From the NCBI GenBank assembly GCA_964444305.1, contig CAYUGQ010000044.1, forward strand, positions 1-19,545: 19,545 nt of DNA, written 5' to 3'. Below are positions 1 through 6,157 of the stretch, piece after piece. Position 1 is the stretch's first letter; each line of letters opens with the position of its first letter. A program made the translations under genes and the position numbers. The notes under the pieces were generated by a model. The model made no database searches. It saw only the letters and a list, made by a program, of their open reading frames with translations, and was not told the DNA's origin. Source of the DNA: JAKFFN01 sp964444305. GTDB taxonomy: Bacteria; Sumerlaeota; Sumerlaeia; Sumerlaeales; Sumerlaeaceae.

Positions 1-44
1 GCGGAGTTGGTGGTGCCCAGGTCTATGCCCATGATTCGGCTCAT
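1..44 (-). CDS. dnaK: Hsp70/DnaK-family chaperone, N-terminal fragment (cut by window edge)
   Basis: Only the first 14 codons and part of the next are inside the window. Reading the minus strand from the ATG at 44 gives MSRIMGIDLGTTNS, which is the phosphate-1 loop that opens the Hsp70 nucleotide-binding domain (the GIDLGTTNS signature). Hsp70 proteins are ATP-driven chaperones that work with a J protein and the exchange factor GrpE. The start lies 7 bp after the grpE stop, so the two are almost certainly co-transcribed. A GAGGAG stretch sits rather far upstream (about 14 bases), with a closer GAG at 6 bases. With so little visible I cannot tell housekeeping DnaK from a specialised Hsp70 paralogue; the unusual J-like partner upstream leaves the second possibility open. 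Confidence 0.8.
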   Translation of the reverse strand, partial: MSRIMGIDLGTTNS

Positions 45-51
45 GCGAAGC

Positions 52-582
52 TCATTGACTCCTCTCGTTGTATGCGACGACTACCTTAGCGTCTCGTAAA
101 AGTTTCCCGTTGAGTATATAGCCCTTTTGTCTCTCACTGATCACAACATCACTATCGTGTTCAGGAGACGGGCGATACTCCACCACATCATGCAGGCCGA
201 GATTAACCTTTGTCCCTACCGTGCGCAACTGATGTAATCCAAAATTTTCCAGCGTCGTTAGCAACCGTAAATAGATGCTTTCCACACTTTTTAGCCAGTT
301 TTCTATAACCTCATCCTGAGGATAGCTCTGCCCAAGATGTAAAACACGATCAAAACCATCCAGCGTCGGCAGCAAACTCTTAATTAAACGCTCCGCCTCC
401 TCAGGACGATCCTTCCGCCCCTGCAACTCCATAGCCACACTGTGCAAGCGCTCACTCTCCCGCAAATTCTCACAAGCCATCGTCAGAATATCAGCGGCCT
501 TCTTCTCTTCCGAAAAATTCACACTCAGCCGCCCGGCCTCCAGCGGAAACTCCCGACGCAGAGCCTGCCGTTTTGTAAGCAT
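52..582 (-). CDS. grpE: GrpE-like nucleotide exchange factor
   Basis: A 176-residue cytoplasmic protein that should promote ADP release from the Hsp70 encoded just downstream. The C-terminal two thirds match GrpE: the helical segment LLPTLDGFDRVLHL, the later helix ending LLTTLENFGL, then the beta-wing features (G..VNLGLHDVVEYRP in place of the usual FDP..HEAV) and the closing KGYILNGKLLRDAKVVVAY, equivalent to GY.l..r.LRpAkV.V. The N-terminal coiled-coil region is short and poorly conserved. The ATG at 582 shares its A with the TGA stop of the upstream J-like gene (TGATG), which points to translational coupling. A TTG one codon earlier (585) is less likely as the start. The family assignment is good. 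Whether it serves the general heat-shock Hsp70 or a dedicated one is not visible. Confidence 0.82.
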   Translation of the reverse strand: MLTKRQALRREFPLEAGRLSVNFSEEKKAADILTMACENLRESERLHSVAMELQGRKDRPEEAERLIKSLLPTLDGFDRVLHLGQSYPQDEVIENWLKSVESIYLRLLTTLENFGLHQLRTVGTKVNLGLHDVVEYRPSPEHDSDVVISERQKGYILNGKLLRDAKVVVAYNERSQ

Positions 583-1871
583 CAAGACTGCATCCGGATA
601 TCAGAAATACCGCGCTTCGCCTGCTTGTTTTTCGGATCCAGGTCCAGCACCTTCTGGAAAGCCGCCAGCGCCGAACGCCTGTCGCCTTTACGCAACATCG
701 TATCCGCAATCTCCAGATAAACTTCCCACGCATCCGGCATCAGCTTGATAAGCTCTTTAAAATGAACCAGCGCCTGCGTAAAATGCCCATTCTCCTTCAA
801 CTTCCGACCCACAGCCATACGCGCCCGCGTAAGCGAATCCTTAATAGCAAAGTTGTTCGGATCAGCAACCATCGCCCGCCGCCACGTCATGAAAGCCAGC
901 TCAAACTTACCCGAATTCAGATAAGCCCACCCCAACTGGTTAATAACATCCATATTCCGCGGGTTTTCCGACTGCAGCTTCCGTAAAATCAGGATAGCCT
1001 CCTCGAAGTTCCGCTCTTCCATCAAAGCCGCTGCCAGGTTATACTGAGCATCATAGTCATCCGGATTCAACCGCAAAACCGACCGATAGCTCTCAATCGC
1101 CTGCTCTTTCGTCTCCGGAGTCTGCACCCGCTCCAGCGCCCGCCCGCCATGATGCCGGTGAACCTCCACCAGGCACTGCTGCAAATACACATTCCCCGGA
1201 TCCTGATCCAGCATTTCCTTCCAGCGCTTGATCGTCTCATTCCAATAACGCTGGCTCTTCTGCGAATCCTCCAGCCTATCAGCCGCCAGAGCAAGGTTAT
1301 GAATCGTCTCCGTGCTGTCTGGATCCATCTTCAGCGCATTTTCCCACATCCGGATCGCATCATCCATCAGGTCATGATTCGCATAATAATAACCCAACAT
1401 CCGGTAAGCGCCAATCAGATTGTTCTTCGCCCGCTGATGCGTATTATCAATCTTCAGAATCGTCAGCCACACGCTCACCGCCTGCGTCCACTGCTTCTTG
1501 TGCGCAAACTGGTAACTCAAACGTTGCAGCTCACGAATCAACTGCTGACGAACCTGCGGATCAGCACTACCCTCATCCACCTGCTTTTGAAGAGGCTCGA
1601 TCCGTTCTGTAATCAGATTCTCGTCTTCCTCAACTCGCTCTTCCTCAGACCAGTCAAAGCTGGCCGCCACATCATTAAAAGTAAAAGCGTCTTCTTTAGC
1701 GCGGGTTTCCGGGTCCAGCAACCGTTCATAAGCCTTCTGGATCTGAGTAAAACGCTCCGGAGAACCCTCCGGTGTGTACTTCTTCACCAGCTCGTTATGA
1801 GCGACCTTAATCTGTTTTTCCGTGGAGCCTTTGCGGATGCCCAATACCGCGTAGGCATTTTGTTCAGCCAT
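582..1871 (-). CDS. J-like domain protein with TPR repeats (HPD motif absent)
   Basis: A 429-residue soluble protein. Residues 5-65 have the layout of a J domain: YAVLGI near the start, a helix of KVAHNELVKKY, and a third helix FTQIQKAYERLLDPETR. The loop that should read His-Pro-Asp reads Thr33-Pro34-Glu35. HPD is the element J proteins use to trigger Hsp70 ATPase, so this copy may bind Hsp70 without stimulating it in the usual way. An acidic linker (about 65-100) follows. From about residue 125 to the end there are roughly seven TPR-like helix pairs (for example ALKMDPDSTETIHNLALAAD and VLRLNPDDYDAQYNLAAALM), typical protein-binding scaffolds. The gene heads the grpE-hsp70 cluster with a one-base stop/start overlap, so a role as Hsp70 co-factor or client adaptor is likely. 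No clear signal peptide or membrane segment is seen. The ribosome site before the ATG is weak. Confidence 0.8.
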   Translation of the reverse strand: MAEQNAYAVLGIRKGSTEKQIKVAHNELVKKYTPEGSPERFTQIQKAYERLLDPETRAKEDAFTFNDVAASFDWSEEERVEEDENLITERIEPLQKQVDEGSADPQVRQQLIRELQRLSYQFAHKKQWTQAVSVWLTILKIDNTHQRAKNNLIGAYRMLGYYYANHDLMDDAIRMWENALKMDPDSTETIHNLALAADRLEDSQKSQRYWNETIKRWKEMLDQDPGNVYLQQCLVEVHRHHGGRALERVQTPETKEQAIESYRSVLRLNPDDYDAQYNLAAALMEERNFEEAILILRKLQSENPRNMDVINQLGWAYLNSGKFELAFMTWRRAMVADPNNFAIKDSLTRARMAVGRKLKENGHFTQALVHFKELIKLMPDAWEVYLEIADTMLRKGDRRSALAAFQKVLDLDPKNKQAKRGISDIRMQS

Positions 1872-1901
1872 AGTGTCCAGTCACATACCAGTTACGTTCA
1901 G

Positions 1902-1917
1902 TGATGAAACCTCATCA
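1902..1917. promoter_or_regulatory. 16-bp inverted repeat upstream of the chaperone operon
   Basis: TGATGA-AACC-TCATCA is a perfect 6-bp inverted repeat with a 4-base centre, about 30 bp before the start of the J-like gene, inside the 108-bp gap that should hold the operon promoter. It is not the CIRCE element of HrcA. It could be an operator or a small leader hairpin. A repeat this short can arise by chance, so this is only a candidate. Confidence 0.25.
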
Positions 1918-1979
1918 GAGTTCACGCCAAGACCTACAAAAGGCCGTCGCATGCCAAGGTTCAACTGTTAATTTATAGT

Positions 1980-2726
1980 TCAGTCCGCCTTCTCCGCAAC
2001 GCACAACAGAGAAAGACCGATCGGAAGATTGATCTTCTTTAAAAGCATCGACTCCGTTTCAACGGATTTCCTCAAAAGACCATTCAGCCACGACGGAATC
2101 GGAAACTCATCCGTCGTATGATCCTGATTCTTCCTCCGCAACAGCTTCTTCATGTTCCGAATCAAAATCGCAGGGATATACGCCGTCGCCATACCATAGC
2201 TGTACTTCCGCGGACGCAAACCCGACCCCTCCACCAGCGCACGAAACTCCGGTTTTTCATAACGCCGGTAATGGTGCAACGCCACATCATGCCCGCTCCA
2301 CAGCTTCTTATGAGCAGGCACAGACATTATCGCAATCCCCCCCGGCTTCAAAACCCGGTAAAACTCCTCCATCAGCCCCTTGTCATCTTCAATATGCTCA
2401 ATCAGATCCAGCGCCGTAATGATATCCACCGAATTGCTCTTCACAGGCAAATTCCTCACATCAGCCCGCCCCAGGTTTTTAATGCCCCGGTTTTGACAAT
2501 ACTCAAGGGCAACCATACTGAAATCAAGGCCCACCGCAGACCCCATCTGCTCAAGGTCCTCCAGCATCATGCCAGTGCCGCAACCAATATCTAAGATCAC
2601 AGGCCGATCTGTCCCATCCAGTTTCGCATGAGTAGCCAGCGTGTCTAAAATGACTTTGCGACGCCCCTGAAACCACCAGTAGTTGGTCTCCAGGGCATGC
2701 ATTTTATGGTATTCTTCCAGATTCAT
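1980..2726 (-). CDS. Class I SAM-dependent methyltransferase
   Basis: A 248-residue predicted methyltransferase. Residues 44-53 (ILDIGCGTGM) form the glycine-rich SAM-binding motif I. VGLDFS (65-70) holds the acidic residue after strand 2 that contacts the SAM ribose. DIITALDLIEHI (101-112) and LKPGGIAIMSVPA (126-138) are the following Rossmann strands. The N-terminal NYWWFQGRR and the mid-protein HHYRRYEKPEF are often seen in methyltransferases linked to cell-surface or lipid biosynthesis, but the substrate cannot be read from the sequence. The C-terminal half has a hydrophobic helix (about YIPAILIRNMKKL) that could touch the membrane. The gene is divergent from the pseudopilin gene and not clearly in an operon with the chaperone genes downstream (gap 108 bp). 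The family is secure; the reaction is unknown. Confidence 0.85.
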   Translation of the reverse strand: MNLEEYHKMHALETNYWWFQGRRKVILDTLATHAKLDGTDRPVILDIGCGTGMMLEDLEQMGSAVGLDFSMVALEYCQNRGIKNLGRADVRNLPVKSNSVDIITALDLIEHIEDDKGLMEEFYRVLKPGGIAIMSVPAHKKLWSGHDVALHHYRRYEKPEFRALVEGSGLRPRKYSYGMATAYIPAILIRNMKKLLRRKNQDHTTDEFPIPSWLNGLLRKSVETESMLLKKINLPIGLSLLCVAEKAD

Positions 2727-2842
2727 CGAGTTCGCTTTGTTCCGGGTTCAAGGGTAGAGTGTAAGATGAAACAGCGCTTTGTGTCGCAAATTGCCCTTTT
2801 TGCTTTCAATATGTATTTTTCTGTCACCAGCTTTCACCCGTG

Positions 2843-2869
2843 TTTACAATTGATCGCCCGTGTTATAAA
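2843..2869 (+). promoter_or_regulatory. Predicted sigma-70-type promoter for the pseudopilin gene
   Basis: TTTACA (2843-2848) and TATAAA (2864-2869) are separated by 15 bp. The -10 is preceded by TG plus one base (TGTTATAAA), the extended -10 form, which can compensate for a short spacer. Transcription would begin near 2876, leaving a leader of roughly 75 bases before the chosen start at 2952. The octamer CCCGTGTT occurs twice, at 2837-2844 and 2857-2864, overlapping both promoter elements. This is inferred from sequence alone. Confidence 0.35.
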
Positions 2870-2951
2870 CTGCCAATATTGAGATTGCGTTAGACGTCCG
2901 CGCGTAAATTGATTGATGCTTATGGATTTTGATTTTAACCACAGAGGTAAC

Positions 2952-5261
2952 ATGATCACCTGCCCGGGATTAAACAACCCCCGGCGTGGAGCCACCATAT
3001 TGCTGGTGCTGGCCATGCTGTCAATATTGCTCCTGCTGGCAATAGCCTTCTCCTATGGAACACGCCTGGAGTCTCAGGCCAGCTATAACTATGCACGCAT
3101 CGCCCAGGCAAGGGTATCCGCCACCACCGGCCTCCCCCTCGCCTCATCAATGCTCAGAGAAGCCTCCGCCGGCCTAACCACACCAAACCAGGCATGGAAC
3201 ATCGTCCCCCGCGCCATTAATGATATGGTCGAGCGAAACGGCCGCGCCGCCGGACTATCCGCCGCACAGCTTACCATGCTCAACGAAGCCGGCATAAACA
3301 TCCGCCGCGGAAACGGCGGCGAAGTCCTCTCCGGCCCCCAGGCCACAATCACCATTCGCGATCTCAGCGGCCTTGTAAATCTCAACGCCATTGAAGACGA
3401 AAACACTATGGCCCGTGTCGTGCAGGCAGTCCTCCCCGGCGGCGACATCGTTCGAAAAAGCCGTGCCCTGATGGTCCTGAAAGATCAAGCCCTCGAACCC
3501 GAATCCGTCACCCGCCAGCCCTCCGCCAACGATACGGACAACCAACCATCCCTCGACCCCCGCGACCCAAACGCCGTTCTCCTGGACAGCCTCACTCGCC
3601 TCCAATACAACCCCGGCCGCGGAAGCCGACCCCTCTTCACCACCGACGAAATCCAAAAACTCGCCCAGTTTGTAACCGTATTCAGTCAGGCTCCAGAGGT
3701 TTACAACAGCCCTGACGGAACCCACATACCCAGAATCTCTCTCCAGGCCATCGATCCCGAAATAGTCTTCGAACGCCTCCGCAAAGCCTTCCCCCACAAA
3801 GAACGAAATCTACTTCTTCAATTCGCAGCCAACGTCGCCGATTTCAGCGACGAAGACGACAAACCAACAATCTTAAACCGTGACGGCCGCGTCGTAGACG
3901 TCCGCGAAATCGCCCAAGGCTCCATCGACAACTACATCATCGGCGTCGAACAGGTACCCATGATTTCCGAAGTCTACCCCGATTCCGCCACCCCCGTCCA
4001 GCACGGCGATGCAGGCCAGTTCGTCGAAATTGTAAATCCCTGGAACCGTAATCTAAACCTGATGGGCTGGAAGCTCAAAACCGGCAAAGGCACCGTTTCC
4101 CTCACAACATCCCTCCCCGCCGGCGGCGTCCTAGTCATAACCGACAACCTCAACACCCCCTCCGCAAACGCCCCCGTCGGCAAAGGCTCCCTCGTGTCCA
4201 TCTTCGGCGCCACGCCAGACGGAAACCTGCGCAAAGCCATGACCGTCGAAACCCTCGACCTCACCGACCGCAACGGCCGCGTAGAACTATACAATAATCG
4301 GAACGAACTCGTAGACGTATTCTCCTACGGCGCCAACAACGAAGTCGACGGTAAACAAAGCTTCCAGCGCGAAGATCCCCTCGTCCGCGGATACAAAGTC
4401 GCCGAAGCCACCCCCTTCGAGTACAAATCCGGCAGCCTGACCTCCATGGCAACTCGCTCTGTCTGGGACGACGGTAATACAACCATGACAAAGCTATCCC
4501 AACTCTTCGAACTAAGCACAGGCTTCGCCACCCAGGGAGAGTTCGGCAGAATGGTCCATGCAAACCAGACCGCAGCCCTCACCGTCCCCGAAGAACTTCC
4601 CGAAGGCACAGACCCCTACCCAAACAACATGGACCTCCGGTTGATCGACATCTTTACCGTGTCGCCCCCTGACACCTACACCACCCCCACCGAGCTCCTC
4701 GCCACAGAAGATCAAAACGTCCGCCGCAGCGGAAATGACCGCATGCGCGACTTCCGCGAACGCATGGCCCTCATCAGAGAAGGCGCAACCTACAACGAAG
4801 TTAACGGCGAATCCGTCGAAACCACCGTCGCCCTGGCCCACTCCTACGGCAAAATCAACGTAAACACCTGCGTCAAACAAGCCCTCCTGGCCCTGCGCAC
4901 CGGATCAGACGAACAACCGGCAAACCTCGCAGGCATCATGGAAAAATTCGAAGCCCATCGCCTGCACCGCCTGCGCGAGCAAAAAGCACCCTTCCGAAAC
5001 GTCAGCGAATTCCTCGTCCGCTTTGGCCCCCAATTCAACCGAAGCAATCTAAACGAGCTCGACCGCCTTACTGATCAGGTATCCGTCGGAAGCAGCGCCT
5101 TCGAAGTCGTCGCCCAAAACCGCCTGTCTGCCGCAGAGCAAAAAGCCCTGGAAGGCGGCAGCAACATCGACGGCCAGCGTCCCGCCACAGCCACCGCAAA
5201 GTGGATTATCAGCATGGATCAGGAACCATACAGCATTCTCGATTACACGCTGACCCCATAA
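2952..5261 (+). CDS. GspK-like minor pseudopilin with inserted lamin-tail-like domain
   Basis: A 769-residue protein. The N-terminus is prepilin-like: a 13-residue leader ending RRG, then ATILLVLAMLSILLLLAIAF, with no glutamate at position 5, as is usual for GspK. GspK-type features follow: TIRDLSGLVNLNAI (about residues 125-140) and NVADFSDEDDKPT (about 294-306), which resembles the GspK LxDWxDxD region. Around residues 338-460 sits a beta-rich stretch typical of lamin-tail domains (GQFVEIVNPWNRNLNLMGWKL, then ADD-like strands and VELYNNRNELVDVFSYG). A second GKINVNT with a helix-hairpin-helix-like segment follows near 632-700. GspK is about 300 residues in classical type II systems, so this is more than double. 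The start at 2952 was chosen for AGAGG just upstream and the sensible leader length; ATGs at 2916 and 2922 lack a ribosome site. No other pseudopilin genes are nearby. Confidence 0.75.
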   Translation: MITCPGLNNPRRGATILLVLAMLSILLLLAIAFSYGTRLESQASYNYARIAQARVSATTGLPLASSMLREASAGLTTPNQAWNIVPRAINDMVERNGRAAGLSAAQLTMLNEAGINIRRGNGGEVLSGPQATITIRDLSGLVNLNAIEDENTMARVVQAVLPGGDIVRKSRALMVLKDQALEPESVTRQPSANDTDNQPSLDPRDPNAVLLDSLTRLQYNPGRGSRPLFTTDEIQKLAQFVTVFSQAPEVYNSPDGTHIPRISLQAIDPEIVFERLRKAFPHKERNLLLQFAANVADFSDEDDKPTILNRDGRVVDVREIAQGSIDNYIIGVEQVPMISEVYPDSATPVQHGDAGQFVEIVNPWNRNLNLMGWKLKTGKGTVSLTTSLPAGGVLVITDNLNTPSANAPVGKGSLVSIFGATPDGNLRKAMTVETLDLTDRNGRVELYNNRNELVDVFSYGANNEVDGKQSFQREDPLVRGYKVAEATPFEYKSGSLTSMATRSVWDDGNTTMTKLSQLFELSTGFATQGEFGRMVHANQTAALTVPEELPEGTDPYPNNMDLRLIDIFTVSPPDTYTTPTELLATEDQNVRRSGNDRMRDFRERMALIREGATYNEVNGESVETTVALAHSYGKINVNTCVKQALLALRTGSDEQPANLAGIMEKFEAHRLHRLREQKAPFRNVSEFLVRFGPQFNRSNLNELDRLTDQVSVGSSAFEVVAQNRLSAAEQKALEGGSNIDGQRPATATAKWIISMDQEPYSILDYTLTP

Positions 5262-5320
5262 ACAAAAAACCAAAACAAAACCAGGGGCGTGCGACTGATT
5301 TATCCCTCAGTCACAACCCC
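5262..5320 (-). terminator. Probable terminator of the DUF4126-like gene, between convergent genes
   Basis: GACTGA (5293-5298) pairs with TCAGTC (5307-5312) around an 8-base loop, and the stem extends outward after an internal loop to GGGG (5284-5287) with CCCC. Read on the minus strand, the hairpin is followed by a T-rich run (the A-rich 5262-5280 on the plus strand). It lies between the ends of the pseudopilin gene and the DUF4126-like gene. The T-rich side makes it better suited to minus-strand transcripts. Confidence 0.5.
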
Positions 5321-5350
5321 CCCGGAAAAACACAATCCGTAAAGTTCCTT

Positions 5351-6025
5351 TTAAACTGTCGAGGTGGTATCAGCCTCCGTCGCCAAACCAGACGTGTCCT
5401 CAAGAATCGTAGGCGTCCAGCGAAGCTTTAACACCCACGCAAAACTTTCCCGCGCCTCACGACGCACCATATAAATAATCAGCAACGCCGCCCCACACAT
5501 AAAAGATACCATCAAAAACGTCATCGGAGGCAAACGCGTCAGCGGCAATAAAGTCGCCCCGATCATACAGTTTTCCGTAACAGACGAAATAGGCGTCACA
5601 AAGCCAATTGTCCCCCCCCGCACTGCCGCCCGCCGCGCCGACATAATCGCAATATAAGCCGTAAACGCCAGCAAAACTCCAACAATGACCATCATCACCT
5701 TCGAAACCACATCATCCAGCGGATGCAATATAAACCACGGCAGAAGCACACCACCCAAAAGCCGCAGGTGACCATTCCACCTCATCCATTGGATATCAAA
5801 GCGAGGGATTAAATCAGCAATCACCTCAATCATGCCAATCCCGATAGCAGCATAGAAAAACCACTGAGTATCAAACAACTGCCCCAGCGGCCCCGAAAAT
5901 TGTCCAGCCGGAGCGAAGCGGTGCATCAACACCATCCCCAGCAAAGTTTTGAAAAGCCCCATGCCACAAATCCAAGCACAAGCGGGCGCAGCTAGAATGA
6001 GAAAAAGCGAATTTTGGTTAAGCAT
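5351..6025 (-). CDS. DUF4126-like multi-pass membrane protein
   Basis: A 224-residue hydrophobic protein with about five predicted membrane segments, for example around residues 5-35, 55-72, 90-128 and 160-185. The order of features follows the DUF4126 family: a helix followed by GMIEVIADLIPRFD (family form iEf.aDKiP.vD), then HLRLLGGVLLPWF, a long hydrophobic segment leading to AYIAIMSARRAAVRGG, and TPISSVTEN, which stands where the family usually has NP-S--ED. The biochemical role of DUF4126 proteins is unknown to me. The gene is flanked by opposite-strand genes and so is probably monocistronic. The C-terminal tail (last 30 residues) is hydrophilic and threonine-rich. The family match is by pattern recognition only, from conserved spacing rather than a search. 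Confidence 0.6.
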   Translation of the reverse strand: MLNQNSLFLILAAPACAWICGMGLFKTLLGMVLMHRFAPAGQFSGPLGQLFDTQWFFYAAIGIGMIEVIADLIPRFDIQWMRWNGHLRLLGGVLLPWFILHPLDDVVSKVMMVIVGVLLAFTAYIAIMSARRAAVRGGTIGFVTPISSVTENCMIGATLLPLTRLPPMTFLMVSFMCGAALLIIYMVRREARESFAWVLKLRWTPTILEDTSGLATEADTTSTV

Positions 6026-6040
6026 CTCTGGTCTATATAA

Positions 6041-6068
6041 TTGACATTAGGACAAGCGAGATTAGACA
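6041..6068 (+). promoter_or_regulatory. Possible promoter for the helicase-GH51 pair
   Basis: TTGACA at 6041-6046 is a perfect -35 hexamer. Sixteen bases later TAGACA (6063-6068) is a poor -10 match. It lies about 90 bp before the helicase start in the 132-bp divergent gap. The -35 is convincing, the -10 is not, so this is tentative. Confidence 0.25.
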
Positions 6069-6157
6069 TTTTCCTCGCCATCCTCAATGACAAGCTACTT
6101 AACGGATGCCCGGCAATTCGTTTTTGCCCAGGATGACCGTACACTCAACCATCAGGT

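Noticed and set aside
1149..1904. A 251-codon plus-strand frame opposite the J-like TPR gene
   Set aside because: An antisense shadow with no motif; the TPR repeats on the minus strand are unmistakable.
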